Assembly (NCBI GenBank): GCA_023408075.1
Contig: JAEYKW010000008.1
Coordinates: 1-64,000 of the forward strand
DNA: 64,000 nt
DNA from: Bacillota bacterium
GTDB lineage: Bacteria; Bacillota; Clostridia; Christensenellales; SZUA-584
Reading direction: 5' to 3'
Shown: in pieces, positions 36,585 through 44,428 of the stretch
Layout: each line of letters starts with the position of its first letter
How positions within the stretch are numbered: position 1 is the first letter of the stretch
Translations under genes and position numbers: made by a program
Notes under the pieces: model-generated
Database searches by the model: none
What the model was told of the DNA's origin: nothing
Seen by the model: the letters and a program-made list of their open reading frames with translations, nothing else

Positions 36585-37542
36585 CATAATACTGCTGCTT
36601 TTTGCCGTATTGCTGGCAGCGGCCAGCGTGGGCTGCGCCGAGACCGATCTTTCCGGCAACGACGAAAAGGTGAAAATAAAGGTCATCGTTAAAAAGCGCA
36701 GCTACGACTACTGGAACGTCGTTAAAATAGGCGCGGAAGCGGCAGGGAAAGAGTTCAATGTGGATGTGGACTTCGACGGGCCGGTGGATGAGAAGGATAT
36801 AGACGTCCAGATCGCTATGGTGAAGAAGGCTGTGGACGACGATGTGGACGCGCTGGTGCTCGCGGCGAGCGACTTTACGCTGCTCGTTCCGGCTGCTGAA
36901 AAGGCTGTCGCATCGGGCATCCCCGTTATCATCATCGATTCAAATATCAAATCCAATAAAATGGACAGCTTTATAGGCACCGACAATGTGGACGCCGGAA
37001 GAAAGGTTGGGGAATCGCTTGTCGAAGTGATGGGCGAATCATGCGATATCGCCGTGATGAGCTTTGTGAAAGGCGCGGCGACCGCTGTGGAGAGGGAAGA
37101 AGGCTTTTTTGAAGAGACAAGAAAGTATCCCGGGATTAATGTGATCGATACGCTTTACTGCAATTCGGATGAGGATATTGCCCAGCAGCTCGCCATCGAT
37201 ATGATGAAGAAAAACCCGGATCTCGACGCGTTTGTCTGCCTCAACGCTTACGGCACAGCGGGCGTGGCCAGAGGGGTGGACGAATCGGGCAAGGGAGGAA
37301 GCATAAAGGTGGTCGGCTTCGACAGCACACCCGAGGAGATCATGTATATGGAAAACGGCGTTATACAGTCGCTTGTGATTCAGAACCCGTTCAATATGGG
37401 GTATCTTGGCGTTAAGTATGCGCTCGACGCCGTCAATAATGTGCATGTGCCAAAAACGGTGGATACGGGGGCAACCGTCATCAATAAAGAGAACATGTAC
37501 CTGCCTGAAAATCAAAAGCTGCTGTTCCCGTTTACAGACTGA
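36571..37542 (+). CDS. Sugar-binding lipoprotein (RbsB-like), likely co-sensor
   Basis: 323 residues. Lipobox AASVGC (Cys about residue 22) and a PBP-I fold: VKKRSYDYWNVVKIGAEAAG, DVDALVLAASDFTLLVPAAE, IPVIIIDSNIKSNKMDSFIG with the family's Asp in IIIDS, and VVGFDSTPEEIMYMENG. The start lies inside the kinase gene, and no permease or ATPase is in the same operon; the next importer begins 840 bases away past a repeat region. It may therefore present its ligand to the kinase rather than feed transport, although sharing with the importer at 38382 is possible. Confidence 0.88.
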   Translation: MKFRSIILLLFAVLLAAASVGCAETDLSGNDEKVKIKVIVKKRSYDYWNVVKIGAEAAGKEFNVDVDFDGPVDEKDIDVQIAMVKKAVDDDVDALVLAASDFTLLVPAAEKAVASGIPVIIIDSNIKSNKMDSFIGTDNVDAGRKVGESLVEVMGESCDIAVMSFVKGAATAVEREEGFFEETRKYPGINVIDTLYCNSDEDIAQQLAIDMMKKNPDLDAFVCLNAYGTAGVARGVDESGKGGSIKVVGFDSTPEEIMYMENGVIQSLVIQNPFNMGYLGVKYALDAVNNVHVPKTVDTGATVINKENMYLPENQKLLFPFTD

Positions 37543-37651
37543 CCGAACAAAAAATTTTCAGTATTTTACGTAAGCATGCGGGCCCGAACTCATTTCGGGC
37601 TCAGACTGCTGACAGAGTGGTTAGTGTCATTACTATGGAAAGCAACTAAAT

Positions 37652-37744
37652 CGGTCATCCTGAGGAGAGAAGCGACGAAGGATCTGTTGAGACAGATTCT
37701 ATTCCACTGCGTAGTCACTTCGCTACACTCGTTCAGAATGACCG
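37652..37744. repeat. MITE-like palindromic element
   Basis: 93 bases with terminal inverted repeats CGGTCATCCTGA (37652-37663) and TCAGAATGACCG (37733-37744), one mismatch. The inside carries AGCGACGAAGGATCTG and a hairpin GATCTG/CAGATTC. Ends of the GTCATCCTGAG...AAGGATCT kind occur in many bacterial genomes as non-coding mobile repeats. No transposase is present. Confidence 0.6.
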
Positions 37745-38164
37745 ATAACCTGTCTTTTCGTTTATTGTGGTGCCATAGTGCATGGGATTTTTCGATCGCT
37801 TACGCTCACTCAAAATGACGTTTAGTACTTTGTCAGCAGCTTGGGGCCGAATACATTTCGGGCTCATATTTTTTATAAGGTTCCAATTAAAATTCTACAA
37901 AAAACCACATATTCGGTCATCCGATCCGGCGAGGTGGACTGGTATCCGGCAAAGGTCTTGTGCGGTTCTGCGGCTCATCCGCCGCAGCTTTCAGTATAGC
38001 CGCTTGTGTGATTATCGCTGCTTGTTGCGGTGCGGATTGTGCATGAAGATTTTGAGCGGGCAACTATGCAGCGGATCAAAAGCCCCTTGTTTACAGGGGT
38101 TCGCGTGTCATGCTCGCGTCGCGCTGCGCATTCGAATACATGACAGGCAGAAATCATCGCCCTT

Positions 38165-38192
38165 GGGCCCGAATAATTTTGGGGCTTTTTTT
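38165..38192 (+). terminator. Terminator-like hairpin in the repeat region
   Basis: GCCCGAA (38167-38173) pairs with TTGGGGC (38179-38185) with G-U pairs, followed by seven T. Related hairpins at 37580-37602 and 37843-37865 share GGGCCCGAA/TTCGGGCTC sequence; the one at 37843 is also followed by ATATTTTTTAT. Confidence 0.6.
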
Positions 38193-38308
38193 ATATATTA
38201 TAAGAAAACCATGGCTGTCTTCGGCATCAAATTGGCTAATTAATCCTTATAGAATTTCAAAAATTCATTGTTGTTTTTCGCATGTTTTTTATCCGAATAC
38301 GACTGTAA

Positions 38309-38351
38309 AATCAAACATACGGTAAGAATAGCATACATGTTTTGTTTGATT
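38309..38351. promoter_or_regulatory. Inverted repeat upstream of the fucose importer operon
   Basis: AATCAAAC at 38309-38316 and GTTTGATT at 38344-38351 are exact inverse copies, 31 bases before the ATPase start. They could be paired operators or the arms of a leader hairpin. No clear -35/-10 pair was found nearby. Confidence 0.4.
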
Positions 38352-38381
38352 AGAAATCTTTCAGAGGTTTGAGGTGAATTT

Positions 38382-39866
38382 ATGAGCGCGCAGCTTCTTA
38401 AAATGGAGAACATCGAAAAATCCTTCCCAGGCGTACACGCCCTTAATAAATGCAAACTGGAGCTTGTTAAAGGCGAGATTCACGCGCTGGTGGGGGAAAA
38501 CGGTGCAGGTAAATCGACTTTGATGAAGATACTGACGGGAATTCATTCTGTGGATTCAGGTGCGATATATCTTAACGGCGAGCAGGTCAGCTTCAAAACG
38601 CCGAAGGACGCCCAGGTTGCGGGCATATCAATGGTGCATCAGGAGCTGAACCTGATGAACCACCTGACGATTGCGCAGAACATTTTTATAGGCCGCGAAA
38701 GCAAAGGCCTTATGGTCAACGATAAAACGATCAATCAGCGCGCCGAGGAGCTTTTTAAAAGGCTCAATATCAAGCTGAATCCGGAGGAAAAGGTAGGCAA
38801 TCTGTCGGTCAGCCACCAGCAGATGGTCGAGATCGCCAAGGCGATATCGTACGATGCGCAGATCATCATATTTGACGAGCCGACGTCATCGCTGACCGAG
38901 CTGGAGATTGAAGAGCTTTTCAAAATCATCACTGAGCTTCGCGACAGCGGCGTCAGCATGGTTTATATTTCGCACAGAATGGACGAAATCAAACGGATAT
39001 CCGACAGAGTCACCGTCATGCGTGACGGCGAGTACATCGGTACGCTGGGCTCGGAAGAGATCGATATCGAAAAGATCATACACATGATGGTCGGACGCGT
39101 GACATACGAGGCGCATAAGCAGATGAGCGCCGTGGAAGCCGGAGCGCCCGTCGTGCTTCGGGTGGAAAATATGCGTTCAAAAGACGTCAAGGGCGTATCG
39201 TTCGAGCTTTATAAGGGAGAGATATTGGGCTTCGCGGGGCTGGTCGGCGCGGGAAGAACGGAGCTTGCGCGGCTCATTTTCGGAGCAGACAAAAAGATAA
39301 GCGGCGATGTGTATTTAAACGGGAAAAAGGTTCAGATAAACAGCCCGTACGATGCCGTTAAACACGGCATCGGGTACCTTTCGGAGGACAGAAAGCGCTA
39401 CGGGCTCGCTCTGGGCATGACAATAGCGAATAATATCGTGATGCCGAACCTCGACGAGTATATATCGGCAGGTATCATCAACGAGAAGAAGATTGAAGAG
39501 GTGTCAAGTGATGCCGTTAAACAGATCAATATCAAAACGCCTTCAATAAAACAGCTCGTGAAGAACCTGTCGGGCGGCAACCAGCAAAAGGTCATCATCG
39601 CAAAATGGTTTTTGAGGGACTGTGATATTCTCATTTTCGACGAACCGACCAGAGGCATCGACGTCGGCGCGAAGAGCGAGATTTATAAAATCATGAACGC
39701 TCTGGCCGAATCCGGCAAATCGATCATCATGATCTCGTCAGAGCTGCCCGAGCTTCTGCGCATGAGCGATAGGATCATGGTTATGTGCGAAGGGGCGCAT
39801 ACAGCCACACTTTCGATAAACGAAGTTGACCAGCAAAAAATAATGAAATATGCGACTCAGCATTAG
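38382..39866 (+). CDS. CUT2 sugar ABC transporter, double ATPase subunit
   Basis: 494 residues, two ABC domains. Domain 1: Walker A GENGAGKST (about 38-46), signature LSVSHQQMVEIAKA, Walker B IIIFDEPTSSL. Domain 2: signature LSGGNQQKVIIAKWF and intact Walker B ILIFDEPTRGIDVG (Glu421). Unlike the ATPases at 7214 and 55252 its second catalytic Glu is kept. TTTGAGGTG precedes ATG. It energises the permease at 39878 with the binding protein at 40896, and fucose-type enzymes follow, so the cargo is probably L-fucose or a related sugar. Confidence 0.93.
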   Translation: MSAQLLKMENIEKSFPGVHALNKCKLELVKGEIHALVGENGAGKSTLMKILTGIHSVDSGAIYLNGEQVSFKTPKDAQVAGISMVHQELNLMNHLTIAQNIFIGRESKGLMVNDKTINQRAEELFKRLNIKLNPEEKVGNLSVSHQQMVEIAKAISYDAQIIIFDEPTSSLTELEIEELFKIITELRDSGVSMVYISHRMDEIKRISDRVTVMRDGEYIGTLGSEEIDIEKIIHMMVGRVTYEAHKQMSAVEAGAPVVLRVENMRSKDVKGVSFELYKGEILGFAGLVGAGRTELARLIFGADKKISGDVYLNGKKVQINSPYDAVKHGIGYLSEDRKRYGLALGMTIANNIVMPNLDEYISAGIINEKKIEEVSSDAVKQINIKTPSIKQLVKNLSGGNQQKVIIAKWFLRDCDILIFDEPTRGIDVGAKSEIYKIMNALAESGKSIIMISSELPELLRMSDRIMVMCEGAHTATLSINEVDQQKIMKYATQH

Positions 39867-39877
39867 GGGGAAGAAGT

Positions 39878-40846
39878 ATGTTTAAAAGTATTAGAAAAAC
39901 CGGGATGCAAAAAGTACTCGCGTTTGCAGCGCTGATCATCATCTATGTGTTCTTCGCGATAGCGGGCAAAAACTTTACATCGGCATCGACAACATTGAAT
40001 ATTCTGGCGTCCTCATATTATGTGGGATTCCTTGCCTTGGGCGTCACGTTCGTCATCATCACGGGCGGCATCGATCTTTCAATAGGTGCGCTCATGATGT
40101 GCTCCGCGCTCGTCGGAGGCCAGCTGTACAGAGACATGGGATTTCCTCTGTGGATCGCCCTGCTGGCGATGATCATATTCGGGTCGATCGTCGGATTCTT
40201 AAACGGGCTTATGATTACAAAGCTCAAGCTGCCTCCGTTTATCGCAACACTGGGCACGATGATGGTCTCGCTGGGGCTTGGATCGATCATCACGGGCACA
40301 TCGTCGAAATACTTCCCGACCATACTGGAAGAAGACGGATGGTTCTCGCGCGTATTTTTCAAAACGGAGAGCGGCTTCCCGATAGGTGCGGTATTCCTGC
40401 TGGTATTCTTCGCCATCGCATTTGTGATACTGAACAAAACGAAAATCGGCCGCTATATATTCGGTATCGGCAGCAATGAAGAAGCCGTCAGACTGTCGGG
40501 TATTAAAGTGGACGTTTGGAAGACCAATGCCTATATCATCAGCGGTTTTGCAGCCGGTCTCGGTTCCATATTCTATTCTGCAACCTATACGGTCATCATC
40601 CCCAATACCGGCAACGGTATTGAACTGCAGGCCATCGCAGGCGTCGTTATTGGCGGCACCTCTCTTTCGGGCGGCATCGGGTCTCTGACGGGAACGCTTA
40701 TCGGCGTGTTCATCATGAGCGTTCTCAAAAACGGGCTGATATCAATGAGCCTACCCGCGCCTTTCCAGACGTTCTTTACGGGAATCGTTGTGATTGGCGC
40801 CGTGCTGCTGGATATTTACAGAAACAGAAAAGCGAACACGCTTTGA
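39878..40846 (+). CDS. CUT2 sugar ABC transporter permease (RbsC-like)
   Basis: 322-residue polytopic membrane protein with family motifs GGIDLSIGALMMCSALVGG, PPFIATLGTMMVSLGLG, GIGSNEEAVRLSGI (coupling loop) and VVIGGTSLSGGIGSL. GGGGGAAG precedes ATG, 11 bases after the ATPase stop. A single permease gene here implies a homodimeric channel. Confidence 0.93.
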   Translation: MFKSIRKTGMQKVLAFAALIIIYVFFAIAGKNFTSASTTLNILASSYYVGFLALGVTFVIITGGIDLSIGALMMCSALVGGQLYRDMGFPLWIALLAMIIFGSIVGFLNGLMITKLKLPPFIATLGTMMVSLGLGSIITGTSSKYFPTILEEDGWFSRVFFKTESGFPIGAVFLLVFFAIAFVILNKTKIGRYIFGIGSNEEAVRLSGIKVDVWKTNAYIISGFAAGLGSIFYSATYTVIIPNTGNGIELQAIAGVVIGGTSLSGGIGSLTGTLIGVFIMSVLKNGLISMSLPAPFQTFFTGIVVIGAVLLDIYRNRKANTL

Positions 40847-40895
40847 TAACGCTTAAGCAGAAATGCTTATTAAAAAAACAATGGAGGAATATGTA

Positions 40896-42023
40896 ATGAG
40901 AAAAAGAGTCTTAGTGCTTCTGATGGCATTGGCAATGGTGCTTTTAGCAGCCGCATGCGGACAGGCTGAGCAGACATCACCGAGCAGCGAAGCGACCCCG
41001 TCGGCGGAAGCTTCTGTCGAGCCGTCGACATCTGCCGAAGCACCCGCAGAGTCGATGTATATTTCAGTGATTTCCAAAGGCTTCCAGCACCAGTTCTGGC
41101 AGGTCGTTAAGAAGGGCTCCGAGCAGGCCGCTGCCGATCTCGGCGTCGAAGTCTTCTTCACCGGCCCCGAGGGTGAAAGTGCGCAGGCCGCTCAGGTGGA
41201 TATGCTGAACGCAGAGCTCGCGAAGAACCCCAAGGCGATCTGCCTTGCCGCTCTGAACACAGAAGCCGTTCTGTCCCAGCTGCAGGAAGCTGCCGACAAG
41301 GCCATTCCGGTCATCGGGTTTGACTCGGGCGTTCCGGATGCTCCGGCCGGCCAGATTAAGGCCAACGCTTCCACAAACAATGAAAACGCTGCCGCGATTG
41401 GCGCCGAGCATATGTACGACGCTCTGAAGGATCAGATCGCTGCTGCGACAGCCGATGCGCCTGTCGTCATCTCCGTGCTTTCTCAGGATGCCACAAGCGC
41501 TTCCATCACGGGACGTACAAAGGGCTTTGCCGAGAAGATGAAATCCCTCGTTGAAGCGGGCGGAAGCACAGCGGCCATCACAGGCGACTTCGCGGCTATC
41601 AACGCCGGTGACGCTGCGGCATCTGCTGTCAACATCAAAATCACCGTCGGCGCAACACCCGACATCACCGACATGACAAACGCGGCAAACGGCGTGCTTA
41701 ACACGGAGAGCCTTCTCGGCGTGTTCTGCTCGAACGAAGGCGCTGTCAACGGTCTCCTCGCTGCTGTTAACGCCGGCTCCGTGGTGCCGGAAGGCGTAAA
41801 AGTTGTTGGATTTGACGCCGGTGCCGGCCAGAAAGCGGCTGTGAAGAGCGGCGTGTTCATGGGCTCCATCACACAGGATCCGTTCCAGATCGGCTACAAA
41901 GCTGTCGAACTGGCTGTCAAGGCTGCCAAGGGCGAAGCTGTTGCGGACATCGACACAGGCGCGAAATGGTATGACGCGACGAACATGGAAGAGGCTGATA
42001 TCGCTCAGCTGCTTTACGACTAA
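40896..42023 (+). CDS. CUT2 sugar-binding lipoprotein
   Basis: 375 residues. Signal peptide with lipobox LLAAACG (Cys near residue 22), a Ser/Ala/Glu-rich linker, then the PBP-I fold: VISKGFQHQFWQVVKKGSEQ, FTGPEGESAQAAQVDMLNAE, IPVIGFDSGVPDAPAGQI and VVGFDAGAGQKAAVKSG. Start ATG 40896 follows GGAGGA; an upstream in-frame ATG at 40863 adds 11 residues that would spoil the signal peptide. Likely ligand L-fucose or a relative, judged from the enzymes downstream. A long hairpin follows the gene. Confidence 0.92.
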   Translation: MRKRVLVLLMALAMVLLAAACGQAEQTSPSSEATPSAEASVEPSTSAEAPAESMYISVISKGFQHQFWQVVKKGSEQAAADLGVEVFFTGPEGESAQAAQVDMLNAELAKNPKAICLAALNTEAVLSQLQEAADKAIPVIGFDSGVPDAPAGQIKANASTNNENAAAIGAEHMYDALKDQIAAATADAPVVISVLSQDATSASITGRTKGFAEKMKSLVEAGGSTAAITGDFAAINAGDAAASAVNIKITVGATPDITDMTNAANGVLNTESLLGVFCSNEGAVNGLLAAVNAGSVVPEGVKVVGFDAGAGQKAAVKSGVFMGSITQDPFQIGYKAVELAVKAAKGEAVADIDTGAKWYDATNMEEADIAQLLYD

Positions 42024-42038
42024 TATTCATAGCCAGCA

Positions 42039-42098
42039 CGTGTAAATACAATAGGGTGACCTCCTTTGGCTATTTGGCTAAAGGAGGTCATTTACACG
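42039..42098 (+). other. Long intercistronic hairpin after binding-protein gene
   Basis: Inner stem TGACCTCCTTT (42057-42067) with AAAGGAGGTCA (42080-42090), outer stem CGTGTAAA (42039-42046) with TTTACACG (42091-42098), joined by a one-sided bulge. No T-tract follows. The right arm carries a perfect Shine-Dalgarno AAAGGAGG and the left arm its complement, without a start codon nearby. It probably protects the binding-protein mRNA or attenuates transcription into fucI. Confidence 0.75.
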
Positions 42099-42155
42099 GT
42101 TTCCCAAAAATGCTATGTTTGCGGTGATAAAAGAATTTCAGGGAGGCGAGAGTAA

Positions 42156-43910
42156 ATGGTTAAGATAGGCATAAGGCCGACGATTGACGGCAGGGAAAGA
42201 GGCGTACGCGAGCTTTTAGAGGAGCAGACGATGAATATGGCGAAGAGCGCCGCGCAGCTCATTTCCTCTAACCTTAAGGACAGGCACGGCAACCCCATTG
42301 AGTGTGTGATCGCCGATACGACGATCGGCGGTGTCGCTGAGGCAGCACGGTGCGCCGAAAAATTCCAGAGGGAAGGCGTATGTGCCACACTGACGGTCAC
42401 GCCCTGCTGGTGTTACGGCAGCGAGACGATGGACATGGACCCCATGCTCCCAAAGGCAGTCTGGGGATTTAACGGAACGGAAAGGCCGGGGGCGGTCTAT
42501 CTTGCGGCAGTGCTTGCGGCGCATACGCAAAAAGGGCTTCCCGCGTTTGGCATATACGGGCGCGATGTGCAGGACGCAGGCGACATGTCGATACCCGAGG
42601 ACGTAAAGGAAAAGATACTGCGGTTTGCCAAGGCGGCTGCAGCCGCCGGCGAGATGAAAGGCAAGAGCTATCTTTCATGCGGCAGCGTATCTATGGGCAT
42701 AGCGGGATCGATCGTCAATCCTGATTTTTTTGAAAGCTACCTCGGGATGCGCTGTGAGCAGGTGGACATGACGGAATATGTGAGGCGCATCGACGAAGGA
42801 ATATACGATAAAGACGAATTCGCAAAGGCGCTTGCGTGGGTAAAAGCGAACTGCAAGGAAGGCGCGGACAGAAACGCCCAGCCCTCGGACAGGCAGAGAA
42901 AAGACTGGGAGTGGGAATTCACGATCAAGTGCGCGCTGATTGCGAAAGACCTTATGGCAGGCAATCCGAAGCTCAAGGAAATGGGCTTTGGCGAAGAAGG
43001 CCTCGGGCACAACGCCATTGCGGCCGGTTTTCAGGGACAGCGGCAGTGGACGGATCATCTGCCCAATGCGGACTTTGTGGAATCGATACTCTGTTCGTCG
43101 TTTGACTGGAACGGGCAAAGAACGCCGTACGTATTCGCGACCGAGAACGATTCGCTTAACGGGGCGTCGATGCTGTTCGGGCATCTGCTGACAAACACGG
43201 CGTCAATATTCTCCGACGTGCGGACGTACTGGAGCCCCGAGGCCGTGAAACGCGTGACGGGCAAGAGCCTGACGGGTGTCGGGGAGAACGGCATTATACA
43301 CCTGATCAACTCCGGCGCGACATGCCTTGACGGCACGGGACAGCAGGAGAAATCGGGCACGCCCGCTATGAAACCGTTCTGGGAGATCACGGACGGTGAA
43401 GTGAAAAAATGCCTCGATGCGACCACATGGTGCCCCGCGAACAAGGGGTATTTCAGGGGCGGCGGCTATTCCTCCAACTTTAAGACAAAAGGCGGCATGC
43501 CGGTGACGATGTGCCGTATCAATCTTGTGAAAGGGCTGGGGCCGGTGCTGCAGCTGGCCGAGGGGTGGACAGTCGATCTGCCCGATGACGTGCACAGCAT
43601 CTTAGATGTGCGTACAGACCCGACATGGCCGACAACATGGTTTGCGCCGCGACTGACGGGCAAAGGGGCGTTCAGAGATGTGTACAGCGTGATGGCAAAC
43701 TGGGGTGCGAACCACGGCGCGATCAACTACGGGCATATCGGTGCCGATTTAATCACGCTATGCGCTATGCTGCGCATACCTGTGACGATGCATAACGTGG
43801 ATGACGCCGACATCATGCGGCCGAGCGCGTGGAACATGTTTGGCACGGACAACCTTGCGGGCGCGGACTATATGGCGTGTAAAAACTTCGGGCCGTTATA
43901 CGGACGCTGA
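42156..43910 (+). CDS. fucI: L-fucose isomerase
   Basis: 584 residues, close to the 591 of the E. coli enzyme. It interconverts L-fucose and L-fuculose (also D-arabinose and D-ribulose) with Mn. N-terminal GIRPTIDGRERGVRE, metal-binding Glu in ATENDSLNGASMLFGHLL, metal-binding His in NYGHIGADLITLCAMLRIP and the closing VTMHNVDDADIMRPSAWNMF are all typical. GGGAGG precedes ATG. First enzyme of the catabolic part of the operon. Confidence 0.95.
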   Translation: MVKIGIRPTIDGRERGVRELLEEQTMNMAKSAAQLISSNLKDRHGNPIECVIADTTIGGVAEAARCAEKFQREGVCATLTVTPCWCYGSETMDMDPMLPKAVWGFNGTERPGAVYLAAVLAAHTQKGLPAFGIYGRDVQDAGDMSIPEDVKEKILRFAKAAAAAGEMKGKSYLSCGSVSMGIAGSIVNPDFFESYLGMRCEQVDMTEYVRRIDEGIYDKDEFAKALAWVKANCKEGADRNAQPSDRQRKDWEWEFTIKCALIAKDLMAGNPKLKEMGFGEEGLGHNAIAAGFQGQRQWTDHLPNADFVESILCSSFDWNGQRTPYVFATENDSLNGASMLFGHLLTNTASIFSDVRTYWSPEAVKRVTGKSLTGVGENGIIHLINSGATCLDGTGQQEKSGTPAMKPFWEITDGEVKKCLDATTWCPANKGYFRGGGYSSNFKTKGGMPVTMCRINLVKGLGPVLQLAEGWTVDLPDDVHSILDVRTDPTWPTTWFAPRLTGKGAFRDVYSVMANWGANHGAINYGHIGADLITLCAMLRIPVTMHNVDDADIMRPSAWNMFGTDNLAGADYMACKNFGPLYGR

Positions 43911-43927
43911 CCGAAGGAGGGAATATC

Positions 43928-44356
43928 ATGCTTAAAAAAATACCGCCGGTGATTTCGCCCGACCTTATGAAGGTGCTTATGGAAATGGGGCACGGAGACG
44001 AGATATGCCTTGCGGACGGCAATTTCCCATCCGAGAACATAGGGAAAAGGGTGGTACGCCTCGACGGGCACGGTGCGGAACAGATACTCGAGGCTGTGCT
44101 CAAATTCTTTCCTCTTGATACGTTTGTGGAGAGGCCGGTGATGCTGATGCAGACGGTGGACGGCAGCGTCCCCGAAATATGGGGCGGCTACCGGAGCATC
44201 ATACAGGAGAGTGAAGAGAAAAAAGCCTTTACCGATTTCGAGATGATAGAGCGCTTCGCATTCTACGAGAGGGCAAAAACCTGTTTCGCCGTTGTGGCCA
44301 CGGGAGAGACGAAGCTCTATGCGAATATCATACTGAAAAAAGGCGTGGTTGTTTAA
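43928..44356 (+). CDS. fucU: L-fucose mutarotase (RbsD/FucU family)
   Basis: 142 residues. The RbsD/FucU signature MGHGDEICLADGNFP (about 20-34) includes the conserved His and Asp, and a C-terminal ETKLYANIILKKGVV strand matches the decameric ring-forming fold. It speeds alpha/beta interconversion of fucose to feed the isomerase encoded 17 bases upstream. CGAAGGAGG precedes ATG. Confidence 0.92.
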   Translation: MLKKIPPVISPDLMKVLMEMGHGDEICLADGNFPSENIGKRVVRLDGHGAEQILEAVLKFFPLDTFVERPVMLMQTVDGSVPEIWGGYRSIIQESEEKKAFTDFEMIERFAFYERAKTCFAVVATGETKLYANIILKKGVVV

Positions 44357-44365
44357 CATGATGAG

Positions 44366-44406
44366 GGCTGCGGCGCAGGGCATGTCGCGCCGCAGCCTGA
44401 TTTTTA
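44366..44406 (+). terminator. Terminator-like hairpin inside the fucose operon
   Basis: Perfect 11-base-pair GC-rich stem GGCTGCGGCGC (44366-44376) with GCGCCGCAGCC (44387-44397), ten-base loop, then TGA and five T. It should stop at least part of transcription before the kinase gene, so the downstream genes may be expressed at a lower level. Confidence 0.75.
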
Positions 44407-44428
44407 TTGGAAACGTGAGGGGATGCAT

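Larger units (their letters stand above)
37543..38381. other. Gene-free accessory stretch with decayed repeats
   Basis: 840 bases with no credible gene. It holds a MITE-like element (37652-37744), partial copies of similar ends (about 37788-37820 and 37911-37925), and three related GGGCCCGAA hairpins (37580, 37843, 38165), the last followed by seven T. A 60-codon minus-strand frame at 37975-38157 has no ribosome binding site and no recognisable domain. The right end includes AATCAAAC (38309-38316)/GTTTGATT (38344-38351) inverted repeats ahead of the importer operon. Confidence 0.6.

Noticed and set aside
37975..38157. 60-codon minus-strand frame in the repeat region
   Set aside because: No ribosome binding site or recognisable domain; the surrounding DNA is repeat debris.
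38130..38160. TTCGAAT sequence resembling a tRNA T-loop
   Set aside because: Flanking bases do not form a T-stem or acceptor stem, so no tRNA is called.
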